A stretch of DNA of 64,000 nucleotides from assembly GCF_910592395.1 (NCBI RefSeq), contig NC_088314.1, positions 5,394,001 through 5,458,000 on the forward strand. Direction: 5' to 3'. Under the pieces are notes generated by a model that saw only the letters and a program-made list of their open reading frames with translations, searched no databases and was not told where the DNA came from. Positions 21,726-35,700 of this stretch are shown piece after piece (position 1 is the first letter of the stretch; each line of letters begins with the position of its first letter). Both the position numbers and the translations under genes were made by a program. This DNA is from Lineus longissimus (taxonomy: Eukaryota; Nemertea; Pilidiophora; Heteronemertea; Lineidae).

Positions 21726-24700
21726 TGGACTCAATGCTTGAACGGTGAAATTGGGAGTCCATACTAGAACATGTTGAAAGCCCTTTTTAAGAAAAACAGA
21801 TCAGATATTCAAGTTAAGTTTGTGAAGCACCTTATCCCATCATGCCATTTTAGTTACTGGAGAAGAGTCTAAAAGAGAGTAGTGCGAGTCTACTACAGAG
21901 ATTCAAATATTTCAGCTGAAAATCTTCATAAGTACACAGGCCATAATAAAGAAACACAAATTGCTTTCTCAACAAAAATAATAATCTATCAAAAATCGTT
22001 GATGCAACACATCATAATAAAGCCTGACTAAGCCAAAAATCAGAACAATCAACAATATTGTAACTTTTTCACAATAAATCTACCGGTATTGATATCTTTA
22101 AAATTTTATCTACAATGTTTCTGATCTTGAATGATGCCCAGATTACTATCTGACAGCATACAGACCATTTTCACAAATAAAATCAACAATTTTCACATGG
22201 ATCTTAAAGAGTTCATTTCCAAAACACACAAAAAACCTCTGCATTAAAATCAACTCTAAGAGTAACCACCATTTACAATTGTCTATATGCAGTCCAACAA
22301 TGACATCACAGAAAGGGCTGATTCAAACGTTTTTCCGGAAAAAAAAACATGCATGATATTTGACAAATTTTCTCAAGATCAAGGATACCAGATAAGGTTT
22401 TGGAAATGAACTCCTCAAGTACATTAATCAATATATAAAATGCCTTTTACGATATCATGGACTCACAAGAAGTGTTCATTAACATTTTTTCCCACATGTA
22501 TTTATAAACAGGTGGTACAAATGACATAAAACCAGGAACAAAGTCTTAGTTTTGAAGACTTTAAAATCAATCTCCGAGAAGTTACCTCCCAGACCATGTG
22601 ACCGGACCGCTGAAATGTTATTGGTTCGTGCCAGAACAAAATTGCTGGAGTAAAACTTGCTCAACTAGTAAAAAATCCATCGTCAAGTCAAAAATGTATA
22701 ATATAATTTCCACCAAAACAACAACACAGAAATATATTTCATGATCTGATTTGTGATTCTGCAAGTTTGCAATTGGCTAAAGAACCATTTCTTGTTGATA
22801 TGAAAATCTTTTTGTTCAAATCATGAGAGGACTTCTTCATAAAATGAATACAGTGCTATGTACAAACGACTACCATACAAAATAAACGTGTTTGAATTGT
22901 CTGTAGGCAATTCCTTTCCCTCTTGGTTAAACAGTAAATAAATGGTTTTAGAATGTTTCCTCGGGCCTCAGGGAATGAGGTTGTGCCTACTCAAATCTTT
23001 ATTTTGGGTCCCCTAAGCCATCTCACAGAACACAAGTTTGAAAATAGCCGAGTGGACTTCTTTTCAGACTGACGAGGGAGGGGGGGGGCATTTTATTTTT
23101 GTTCCAAAGATTTTCAAAATCCCCTTTTAAATAAACATGTGGCAACCAATGAGTCAAGTATATCGTGCCATGGTCGCAAAAAACACTGTAGCCAATAAAT
23201 TGGGCATTTGTTACATCACAGGAGAGAAGAATCCACTGATCTTCTTCTTTGATATTCAAAAGGAGGCGGCATTTTTTTATGGGTGTCTTAATTTATAGTT
23301 CCGTGCTTGCTTCGTACATTAACAATAAACCACACTACGCTATTTGGCCAAAGCATCTCAACAACACAAATTCCTTTATAACTTCTGAACAGTTTTCTTG
23401 AAATTTGTTTCAAAAAGTTGTGCAGAAACTTGGAATTCATTTCTAAACGCCTTTCATTAGTAGATACTAATAGAAAGCATGTATAAGTCTAACGAGGTCC
23501 ATCTGGCAGGATCAATCAAAAAATTCTGACCTACTCAATCTATTACTCTATCTTACAGAGTTCTAGCCAGGATGTTTTTACCAATGCCCAGGATTATTTC
23601 ATACCTACCACAAATGCATGGCACTGGTCCCGAGATGCCCAAAGTTCTTTAAATGTCAAGAAATATGGTTGGCTTTTTATCATATCATCAAAGAACAGGG
23701 ATGGAAAACCCATTTTCAAAAATACGTGTAAGCATGAGATCAAGTTTCTGTGAAATACAAGCTCTAAAACATGATATAAAGATCTTGAAGAGTATTGTTG
23801 AAAGTTTTCCAACGTGCTGGTACAAAAGGCCTGGCCAGAACCCTGTCTTTACCTACCTGTATCAACATATCGCAATAAACCTTCACGTAAATAACTCTAG
23901 GGTCGACGGCAAGATCAGCTCCCAAATAACTATCAAGCAAAAATAAAACATTACAGGCTTATTATTTCACTATGTTATAAGTTATTTTACAAAAGTTACA
24001 GTCAGTAATAAATGCCTCCTCTGATTGCTTGTAATATAATGCAAGTTTACAACAAACACTGTCTTAGCTCACCTTCAGAAACTTCTGGAACTTTTAACGA
24101 TTCCTGATCAATAGAACTGATCACAACAATCGACTTGGCAAGATAATTTCTGTGGCTTATGTACTTTTTTTCAACAATGAATTGCAAACAAATGCACAAA
24201 GCCCTTTTAAACCTATTTAAGTATATGGTGATGCATCAACTGGTACCCAAATCACACATCTTTCGAAAGTTGTTTCTCATAGGTTGAAGACCAAATAAAT
24301 TTGCATGTGTTCACAATATCAATTTATTAAACCACAGAAAACCCTTTGGAACCTTCCATGTCTTTCAGTGCAGAAAAAAAAAACGAGCAACAGCCTTTCT
24401 CAAAATGCTGCAAAAGATTCGAGATCGACACTCCCAAGTCCCAACACTTTCTGAAGGTGCCAAAAATATATTAACAACACTTTTCTAACTAAAACCTGAA
24501 AATGTTTTGAACTTGCGGCAAAACTTTGCTGTGACAAATGTCTACATGACCTGCTCTGGCAAAAGACAGACACCAAGATTTTCCACTACATCTCGCAAAA
24601 AACTTCATATCTACTTGATTTATGATGGAGGCAAGACTTTAAAACTTCTAATTCAAAACAATACTGAGGGACCAACTTGTACACTGTTTTACTTGACGAT

Positions 24701-27404
24701 CTTCTGACGGCATAGAACTTGCTCAGAAAGTATATGCAATCAACTTCCTAGAAAACATTCTTTCCGAGAAGAAAAAGTTTCACTTTCCCCTTGCATCCCT
24801 TTTTCTGTATGCTAGAAGAGCCTGAGCTAGCTTGGATATTTTTGACATTATATTCATATTTCAAATGACATTGCATTATTTTTCAGAGTACATGAGCGGT
24901 GTTGGATCTAAGCAATGTCCTTGTTTCGCCATCCATGGTAATGTTTTCAGCCCAAATATGGCAGGACAGCATGTGATGAAGAAGGGATCCATACCGACAG
25001 AGCAGAAGGCCTACTTTTGGCATTCAATTGGTTGTTAAAAGGATATTCACTGCAAGTTCAAAGTACTTTCAGGCTATACAATATTAATGGTACAAATCTA
25101 CATTTAATCACAGCATCAATCATACAATACCCGACATATAAAGAAACCGCCACATGTTCATATCAAATGCAAAATTACAAAAGTACAAAAGTAGACTTCT
25201 TCCAAGTTTTATAAACAAATATCTCAACAGAAAATGCCAGGCTAATCACAATGATTTAGGAAAATGATGTGAATGATTCGGGTCACCTCAGAACTACATT
25301 ATAGCCCACTTCACAAATGGAGGAATTCACGACGTTCGTAACCCTTTTTTGGCCCAGGACAATGGGGAGGGTACAAAGGTATCAATTCTGAGGTGACCAA
25401 CTCGTCAAAGAGACTGAATATGTCCCAATAATGAAACCATTGAATTGTCCAATAAGGTATCCACAATCCAATGTCATGGTTACAGTATATTGGCATTAAG
25501 TCTGAGAAAACCGATTCACCTAAAAGTAAGTCACTATTGTCCAGGATTTCATTTGGAAGGGGGAGGGGAGGGGGTGTACAAATAAAGTTTGAAAAAAACA
25601 CACAATTTCTCCCAAAATTGTAAATAACCCCTTCTGAGGCGTTACTTGAACATAAAACCTTATCAATTGGCTCACAAATGCCCATTAAACTTCACATCAC
25701 AAATTTTTGTCATCGGCTTTCAGGTGGGTGGGTGGGTGGTGGTGGGAGGGGGCTGACATACGTGCATCCCCATCCCCCTTCTCCCCGATCATATGTGCAT
25801 CCCCTATCCTCCCTCTGGGGGAAACCCGGATCATCTCAGAAGGAAATCCTACATTTTACCCCGATACCCCTAACGATGAGATATAGTATGCTGCCTTTAA
25901 AGTACGGGGTATCATGATAAACATCGAGTTGACATCAAAGTGTGTCATATCGGCCAACATTTTGCACTGAATTACATGAAACAACATAATAATGTGATGA
26001 ATGAGCCAAAGAATCTTAAGTACGGTATATAATTTGGATTCAGAATCCCTTTGCAACCTTTTACAGGTTAAAACACAAATGCTACAAGGACCTCCGCAGG
26101 TGCAGGTGTCTCCTAGAGAAAGTCTAAACCCAAGATAGCGAATGTCTTTCCAGGAAATCCTATCGGGAGTGAAAACTAATAGCACATGTAGCCACGTTTT
26201 ATAAATCTTCGTGCTTCTTGTCTGCTGTCTCTTTTTAACTGTTTCGCTATCGAGCCGCCTTGTTTGCCACAGGTGCCAGGTAGACTGAACTGAAGGAGCA
26301 GCACAGCAACCTTCCAAGACATTGCTTTCCCACGAGGACTTTTACCAATACGACACTGAATCTTTCTTAGTCCATCCACTGGGAAGCTGAGGCAAAAATA
26401 GGTGCTGAAAAGGTGGTGTTGAAACAGTTTGGAGACATTTGGTGTTTAGTCTGCTCTGTTTGACAGAATTGTTTTTGGACAGAATTGATGTAATATGAAT
26501 ACGTATCCAAAACCTTTGGATTGATCTTATAAAATGTTTGATCTGAATGCGTTTGACAGCTTTGAAGGATGAAAGTCTTTGCGACAGGTAACACTGATGG
26601 AGAGAACAGAATTATGCTTTGTTTGTAAATTGACGAAGAAATTCAAAGTCAATTGTAGAATATAGGTCATCAACAACTTGAAGTCAAGTTGTACATCACA
26701 AAAAATTCAATAACAAGTTGGCTTTTTTCGCAGCTGTGATCTAAATTGCGAACATAGAACAAAACTAGGGCGATGATGTGCTCATTAACAGTTAGCACCA
26801 CGAAACTTACCTGTGAATTACATCATTATGAGTAGTTTGACGAAATATTTTCAAGAAAATTATCTGTATTACAGCACTATTAATTATCATAGCATTATAT
26901 GGAGTTTGATGAAAGCTTTTTTTAGAGCTCCAGAGCATTTGCAGTAAATTCCTCAATTGGGACAAAACAAGCCTGGACTATTGTAATCAAATTGCATACA
27001 TGATGGTCAGGATTCAATTTTTGAACTCGAGCCTGCTCTGTCTGGGGCATGTAAAAATAGGGAGAGGCAGGCACACACCACTGAAATCTTGCTCAGAAGT
27101 CAGAAATGGTTTTGTTGCATTTTCACATTTGTAAGTTGAAACATGGAAGTTCACACAAACAGAACACATTTTTGATAATTTAACAGAGACCCTACCAGTA
27201 AAATGAAATGTAGTCACATTTCATGCATTAGCACATTTTTTTCAACACTGGCATAAATTTTTCAAAGAATGACATAAATGCGTGATGAATGTATCAATAA
27301 ACAACAAAGAAGTTAACAATCAGTTACACAGAGAGATGGAGGATCCTGGCACGAAAGATACAAGAAACCAACTGATAACCAAGTCACGTTTCTTCATAAA
27401 GGAA

Positions 27405-27725
27405 GATCAAGAGGCAAAGTGGTTAAGAGTGCTTAGGTTGTGGGTTCAACGTTCGAAGAATCACAGTGCTTTGCTCTTTGAGTCCTTGAGCAAGGCACTT
27501 AACCCTACTTGGTTGTCTCCACCAAGGAGTAAATGGGAACCGAGACGGCCAAAGGTGAATGCCAGTCTTGTGCGTTAAATACATGCAGCTTTAACAGGTG
27601 ATACCCCAGAGAGTTGAGCATGAATTTGGAAAGTACAGGCCAATAGCCGGGGCAGTACAAAAGTTGAAGCCCCTTGAGAGATGAAACTGCGCACTGGATT
27701 TAGCACTATAAAACTTTCATCATCA
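27405..27725 (+). repeat. Near-complete tRNA-derived SINE
   Basis: A-box-like GGCAAAGTGGTTAAGAGTGC (27413-27432) and B-box-like GGGTTCAACG (27442-27451) are at tRNA spacing. They are followed by the core CCTTGAGCAAGGCACTTAACC (27484-27504), a unique body, and a 3' end with GGATTTAGCACTATAAAACT and a short CATCAT tail. This order is that of a pol III-driven SINE of the broad superfamily with a conserved central domain. It is the best-preserved copy in the window. Confidence 0.75.
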
Positions 27726-30700
27726 TTTCATAATGATTATCATAAGAAATAGCCAACTGAACCCGGAACTACTGTTGCTGTTTTGATACATTTTCTCCGG
27801 CCTACAAAAGCTCTGCAGGTCAAGAGCGTTCTGGTCGGAGAAAATCTTTGGTGAATCTTGAGAGACATTTTAACTAGTTTCTTTGGGAAATCAGTTGAAA
27901 ACTACTATGTCCTCCTGAGATACAAGACAGACAATAGACTGGGGTAACATGGCAATAACTGTCAACTGCATGTGGCAAATTCCAACAAACTCATTCTTGG
28001 CAATCAGTGGTAAAATCAAGGCAAGGTGAGGGCGAAGGAAGCAACCTCTAATGACATGAAATGATTCTGAACATCAGGACATGACAGGGTTCACGGCTGG
28101 TATGTTTTGCATCAGTGGTAAACTTCACTGAAATCAGACTCCATAAGATTTATCATAGGAATTCAAGGGGTAAAACAAAGAGATTGATTAAAACAGTGAT
28201 ACTGTTACACAGAAACTCAAAGTGTTTTCGAGAAATGAACTTGAAAAACACTGCAGCGTCAGAAATTGCTTCCTTCACATAGTGATTAGTTTAGGATGTG
28301 TCACTTAAAAACATACAACAGGCATGGAATGAAAGCAGACTTTAGTCGTAAGAAAAGATGCATACAAGTTAAATTGTGCCTAGTGACAGATTGTGCTCAA
28401 GTTTTGGTATAATAGATGGCGGTTGACAATTTAGTAACACTACAGTACACCAGGGGGATTGTGTAGTGATGTCAATGGGGTGATGAACATGGAAATTATC
28501 CCATCTGCAGACAAATTGATCTTACAGGAAAGAGGTGGAATGGTTGATGTGGGTGAGGTTTTGAGGAAATGAGAATGCATTAGAAGTTGTTGGTCAAAGG
28601 ACAGCATCAATGTGTCTTCCTTGACCTTCAATGTTTGGTCTCAATTCCAGCAGTTGCCAATCACTAAAACAGCATTACTTCCACTGACCATCGAAGTCAA
28701 TGGCGCGATTCTGACTGACTGCAGTGACATCACCTACAACCCCTCTGCTTCATTGCCTTGGCTAAGTTGTCTGAGAAACAGGTCGGTTGCCATAGATACA
28801 AACTTGTGGCTTGAAATTCCATGCGAAAATCTGTCGAACTGGGAAGAATCCATTCCATGAGCAACTTGTCAAATAAAAGGTATCTGAGACAGAAAAGCCA
28901 AGGACTTTAAAGCCAGCGTTCCCCACAACACTAAGTCGTTCAGTACCAAAAATACAAACACTAGCAAGTAAAGAATCTGCCAACAGCAAGAATTTCTTGC
29001 GGCCGCTTCAAAGGCAACTAGCAAATCTTTGAAAACTTTGCATGACATGGACCAACAGGGCCCATTAACCGATGAAAGTATGTAAAATGGCCACAGAATG
29101 AAAACAGCAAAATAAGGGCTTCAGAAGATTTGACATTTAAAGGCGAGGTTGTCATTATGCCCTACAGAAAGCATGTGGAGAACGCTGGTCATACTTTTTA
29201 CATGAAATACATATATCCTCCTGAAATATTGTACTTGTGAAAATAAAGCCATTTGAACATAGTTACTTTTGTTTACTCAGTCTGTGGTTGGTAAAGTCTG
29301 CATGGTAGCCATTTGAGCATGGAGTATACATGAACAATTGTATTATTGCCACATAACTGGCCTTACTTTAGACGCATAATAATCAGACCCGTGTAACAAG
29401 AACATCTGTGACATTTCTAACGAGGTTTACTTCAAAAGTATATGAACACTTTACTTGACAATGACATGTAACATGGTTATATCACAATCCCATTTAAAGT
29501 TTAATGATCTTGAACAACACCAAGTCACACATGTAAACAAGAAATGGATTATCACCAAGAACTCAAAATCTTTTGATTAGTATAAAAATATTCATCACAT
29601 AAAACATGTTTCATGAAACTGATTTCTTGGAAGATGCATCTCAAAATAATACGGTTACGGTTATTCTGTACTAATTAATGCCTAAATTCAACTAATTATA
29701 TACCTACATGATTATCTTACTAGACCACTACGTAATCAAGGACTAAGAACTTATCAAATGTTTTAACTAACAAGGACATCACGTCGAAATATGAGCAAGA
29801 ACTGAATATGTGGAAAGCATGTTCCGAAAAAGAAATAATCACACAAAAATAAGAGCACAAGGGAAACTACCAAAGGATGAAAATGAAAAACGTGGTATCG
29901 AAAAAAAGACACGATTCAAACAGATGTAATGACTATAAAATGCGGCAATGCAATGACGTATCAACTCATAGTTTTTTGTTGTAAAGTTCCTTTAAACTGA
30001 CAATAAATAATGGCCATTGATCAATGGCTTACACTCAAACTAGAACACGCTTAGTTTTACAGGCAAATTCCATCAAAAATCTGTCATCAAAAACCTGTTA
30101 ATTTTCAACCAAATCACACCAAGTACAAATTACGACACGTTTTCAAATTTTGCCATCTTACTTTTTAAGCCATTTATATACCAACATTACATCGTACTTT
30201 TATATATTTAAATGAGATATTTATGTTTTATATGTGATTATCTGATGGGTACATTGGTTATAGGGCGATTACAGACGCGAATGACTAATCTAGGTAAGGA
30301 ACGTCTACTGCATGCTGGTAAACGCCAAGTAGTTGTTTGCATCCGAAATTCAAACAGAACACACCTAAAAAATCTCAACATGCTTTCAAAATGTCCACCT
30401 TTTAAATTGTTCATTGTTCTTTAAGTCAATAACTCAGGTGTAGATTTATCTTGAAAATGACCCCCTCTCTAAAATCCTGGCTACACCTCAGTATTTAACT
30501 TCAGTTGCAATATCAACATTGACTTATCAAAAGTGAGATTCTGAAATGACAACAAGGTGACTTGCACCACATGAATGCAATACATATATTTGGCTTGAAC
30601 AACAAATAACAGACACAACTCCAAAACACTAGACAACATCAAAATTGTATGATTCGTGGTCGACTGGAAAAAACAATGACTGTGCTCGTACATTCAACAA

Positions 30701-31494
30701 AGACAATTAACGAAATTGGGCAATGAAACCTTTTCTCTGCCTCATTGAATTCTGATTACAAAATTAACAAGGGCACGTTTCATCAAGTCAACAAAAACTT
30801 AACAAATCTTCTAATTTACAGCAGCAGTATTGAACTAATAACAAAGCCTCTTTTTCATATTCCAAACCAACTTCTTCGAATTCAAATTTTCTCTTTGATA
30901 TTTATTAGCTGGAGTCGCGTGGCGTTGCCTAGTTTTGTAGCGACAGCAATAATGTTACACAGCGAAATAGACATATGATGACACCAATTTGATCCTTTTT
31001 ATACTATAATTTGAAAGGCCTGTCGTGCCTTTTTTGCAAAACATTTTGATTAGCTATAAACTTCTCACAAATACTAGATTAATGTTCCCATAGGTTATTG
31101 ATACTGGTGCCTGACTTGCCACATTGCTTCCATAATGTCAAGATGGTTGTTTGATCACAGGATTCGGCTGAAAAGCAGTCAGACAGTAGTCGCATACTGA
31201 CAAGACCACACAGTAGTGGAGAAAATGCCCATGTGTTACGCCCAATACAGATAGGTTTATAGACTTCATAACTACAACATTTTTTATAGCAATATATCAC
31301 CGTTTCTTTTCAGAAAACATAATGAACAATTTCGAACATAGTTTTGATTTGTTAGTGTTACACTGTACCTTGGAGTTTCTTGGGTACCGGTATATTGCCC
31401 AAACGTGGGTTACACACACTTTCATCGAAATTTAAGGTTCGAATTATTTTCACAGGCACGAAGAAGTTTCTTATTTGAGTTGCAGCTGAATATT

Positions 31495-31500
31495 TTTATT
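31495..31500 (-). terminator. Candidate proximal FAM120 polyadenylation signal
   Basis: Minus-strand AATAAA about 1.25 kb downstream of the FAM120 stop at 32746-32748. It would give a 3' UTR of ordinary length. No cleavage evidence can be seen in DNA. Confidence 0.3.
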
Positions 31501-32745
31501 TGAAAATATAAGGATTTCCTTAACCTTTTGCTTTCGACCCTTCGCCTTAATACTTGTTGATTGAAGTCCCAAGTACATCCTCAAAGCCCTAGAGAGTGAC
31601 AACAACATGATCACATTCAAGACACGTATCACCTAAAATTGCAAGTCAGTACAGCCCTCATTTAGAGGAAGAGATAAAACTAATTCTTTTATAAACATCA
31701 GTCCAGCTAACAATTAATACTCTAACTGTTCAACAAACTTTATAGATCACACAAGATATGAGGTTTACAGGAGTATGGACCTGAATAATAAGTACAAAGT
31801 CACAAGTATGATATCCTAAATAAAAATGACCCATGAGTACTGAGACTTTCTTAAGGTGAAAAGTACTTGTGTCAGATGTACATGTATATACACAGATTTT
31901 ACAAGTACAAATCACGACATCGCACAACATCTAAAACATTGTTCAACACAACTTGCCTGGTGAAGACATACCAGTAATAAACACTGAGGTTCTACATGAA
32001 AGAGGACAACATAAACGTGTGCAGCGCTTTACCAACCACAAACCTCTAAAATTCTCTAAACCCACACAACCACAAAAATTGGTAACAAAAGCATTTAACT
32101 TTACAATTATATCAAAAACTCCAAAATAAAGTCACGAAGTCAAAAAGTAGCACGGGCGTTTCATAAGATGTTAGAAAGTCTTATACAAATAACATTTTCT
32201 CCAAATTTGTGCGTAATGTCAGCTTGAGTCAAATTCACAGTTGTAGCTTGATTTTCAAATAAATCAATAAATTCTGGCACGCCCTGATCGTCTGCTGAAC
32301 ATCTGTTTGGAAATCCACCATCCTTGTGCAATCAGCAGCATCTGAACACCACAAGATAATATGCTCCATTTGAGATCAATCTCCTGATATAGCTTCCGTT
32401 CTTCAGCACCTGATGATATTCTGTCCACTGTACTTACCAACTCCTCTCGCTACAGACTCTTTACGGAACAACGCCTCCTACAGGCTCGGACTATCAATCA
32501 ATAAAATCAACAACCTCAATAGGCCAACAACGTCTTTGCAGCAGTCTTGAGTAACCATGGCAACAATAAATAACAATCTGGCACCAATACTACCTCCATC
32601 ACATTGAACCGGTATTTACGAGACCGGATCGCACTGCCATACCATCTCTCCATCCAGGCCGCAGTGTGTCGCACCACAGCATCCGCTTCACTCCTCTAGC
32701 CAGCGAAACTTCAAAGATTAAATCCTCATTTGACCAATTGTCTCC

Positions 32746-35700
32746 TCAGTCGACATCACCAGGTGTTGTCCTCGGAACATGGATCCCACTGTCAGGGCTG
32801 TGACCAGCGTGCGGGGAACTGTCCGATCCGCTGCTTGGACCAGGATGAACTTCAAGAGTTAGACTAGTGTCACCCTCCACATCTCTGTATGACTCTTCTG
32901 TGCTCAACTGACTAACATAGATGGACCCAGACCTGCAAAAGAAAAGTTACAACTTAGCTCATACCATACTCCATTCACTATCTAAAGTCTGCGTTCTACG
33001 GGCTTCAGAACATTTTTAGCTCATCCGTAATTTCAAAGCTCAGGACTGCAAATCTGATACGAGATGAAGATATACTTACCCATCGGGTGCCTCAACTGTA
33101 GAACCTCGTCCTCGAGAGCTGCCACCTCCTCTGCCTCTCCTCGGTGAAGATGACCTTGGTCTGCCAAGATAGCGTGCGGGTCCAGTACCCCTGAACACAC
33201 CACGTCCCCTTCCCATGTAGCCAGGTGGAGTATGAGGCTAAAAGAATTCAAGAGAAATCCTATTGGACCAAGAATTGGTTCAACACATAAGGGAGATGTC
33301 TACAAAATGAGGTTTTGGAAGATGTTGGCCTGAATGGAGCACTGATAAATCTTACCATGAACATTGGATGGCCAAAGTGTGGCGGTGGGGCCCCTCTACC
33401 TCTCATCGGAGGCATCTGCATGCCGTACCCTCCACGCTTTGCCCTCCCAATACTAGGTGGGATTGGCTGAGTCAATCCAACTGGGGAACCTCGACGTCCC
33501 TGACCACCACCGGCCCAGCTCCCAACCACCACTCCAGCAACCTGCAGTTCTCCACCCCTGGGGTCATATGTCGATGCTGGAACAAGAAAACAGCAAAGAT
33601 CAGCAAGTTTGATAACCCCAATCGTAAGGTGAACAGTAATTAAGGATCCTCCGTGAACACATAGTAGCTAGATCAAGCTCATTTGCCCTTCACATTCTTC
33701 AATTTGACTATGCCATATCACAACTTGATTAACAGGGAACCCACTGATCAATTTAAGCCAATACTTGTAAGGTGATGATGTCCAATTATAGCATAACCAA
33801 TAGTGCCACACACCAATAGAGTTTCGCTGTAGAGAACTTACCTCCCCCTCCCCTGGCTCTACCAAATCCAGGCCTTGATCTTGGTGGGGTCTGATGAGGG
33901 GATGATCCAGCCGGTTGGTACTCATAGTGACCACTACCATGAGATGGGGGTCCACCAGCACCAAATGTTGGCTTGGCAAATTCGAAACTCACACCCTCCA
34001 TTATGGCTTGTCGCATCCTCTCAACAGCCATCACCATCTCCACCTATGAAATGGAAAAGGGATCCATAGTCTAAGTCCATTACCGATACAATCATTTGGT
34101 GAAATACTGAATCAGGGGGAAAATTAAGTAACTGGAGGAAGACAAAGGAGTGAGAAACCACCCAATGAGCGTGAGGAGTCTTGATGAGATGGTGGTCGAA
34201 GGCAGACCAATACACAAATAAAGACCAGCATCATCACCATAGCATAGCAGAGCATTCAATGTCATTTGTACTCCGACGAAACAGTAACTAACAATATATC
34301 ATAATTTAAGATTACAATTTTACGCTACTCAGGATAATAATCAGATCTTTCCTTACCTGTCCTTCACAGATATCCACCAAGGGAGCACCACTGCTGGCTT
34401 TGATTAACTTGTAATGGAACACCTTACCATCAAAGAACCTCCAGGGACAACACATCGACCATGGAATTGGTGCCCCACAGACATCATTGGCATAGATGGC
34501 GGCTTCCACTCCGGACATGAACAGGGTGCCTAAGTGCATGCCACGAGGCTGTATACTGGGCAACTGAAAGAAATAGAGGAAAGATGTTATCAAAATAGGG
34601 AATTCATCGACACTTTTACAATGCCCAATTGATACAGCACCACTGCTCACACTGCTTCAAGCTCAAGACCTCTGTTCAACTTGGAGGCCACGCGAGGGGG
34701 TTTGGAGGAAAGCTGATTGGATGTGGAGGCATGAGAAAATCTTGACCATGTCGGAGACCATTTTTTTAACCTTCTCAACAGCAATCATCTCAGGTTCTCG
34801 AGCATATGCTTCAAAGGTGACATTGATACTAACCTGGATTTCTTGGCGAAGGTGATATGTGTGTAAATGGCGCGAGACACTCTGTGCAAGGAATGCATCA
34901 AGTTCATGTTTCCTAAGGAGACAACTGTCTTTATTCATCATCATGAATCTGCAACAAAATATCACAAAATCTGAAGTATTATCGAACAGATAGAAAAGTA
35001 CATTCTGAGAAAGTGGAAGTGGAAAGCATTGCAAATATCATTTTACAAAATGATTGAAATGTGTTCTTTTAGATTCTCTGTGGATGATGAGTTTGTTTTG
35101 GAATAGACATTGATTCCTCACTGTCGGTATAATTTCCTTCAAGCCAATCCAACACGAGATGAAACACCACCACGTACCGTAAAACACAACACAGGATAAG
35201 CAAATGCTGCGGCACGTAGGACGTATTTAACATCAGTGGCGAGTAATCTCCACCCATACAACTAAGGAATGCACGGAGTCTTCTGTTCTTGTCCTCGACT
35301 AGTTGACCAAGCCAAAGCCGCTTCACCGTTGGTACCTGTGAAGACCAGTCTAGCGTTGTTCCGTGGACTAGTTCAGGTGTTGCCATATCACAGCCTGGCC
35401 GCACAACCCACTCTTTCACAACAACCTCGGGGCTACCTTCTGCAAGCGATACATGTGAAAGAATTATGAACAATGAATTATTTCATATTTCCCCCGCTAT
35501 ATTTTTGAGGATCAGTACCCATCGAGACTGGTTGAAGCTGTCTTGTGGCACAGTGGTCTAGATTGGTGCCCAAAATTCAGGAGAGGCAGAGATTGCCATA
35601 CCAGTTGGTGTCTCTCCTTCCTCTCAATTTTCATAAAAAATCTCGCAAAAAGTCAAACTTTGCACGCGTTATTTATCTAAAATGGAACACCAAAGCTTGA

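Larger units (their letters stand above)
20840..32745. other. 11.9 kb AT-rich stretch without recognisable genes
   Basis: No exon with recognisable protein similarity was found on either strand; all open frames are short. It holds the 21540-21725 repeat, a SINE at 27405-27725, and G-rich low-complexity patches near 25550 and 25725. Directly after the FAM120 stop it must contain that gene's 3' UTR. The first minus-strand AATAAA after the stop that I noticed is at 31495-31500, and another lies at 21014-21019 beside the satellite, so the UTR length could be about 1.25 kb or far longer. Confidence 0.6.

Noticed and set aside
27405-27480. Functional tRNA gene
   Set aside because: A and B boxes are present but stems do not pair into a cloverleaf, and the SINE core follows directly.
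33368-33643. Plus-strand frame within the FAM120 RG-rich exons
   Set aside because: Antisense shadow of coding exon 33356-33576.
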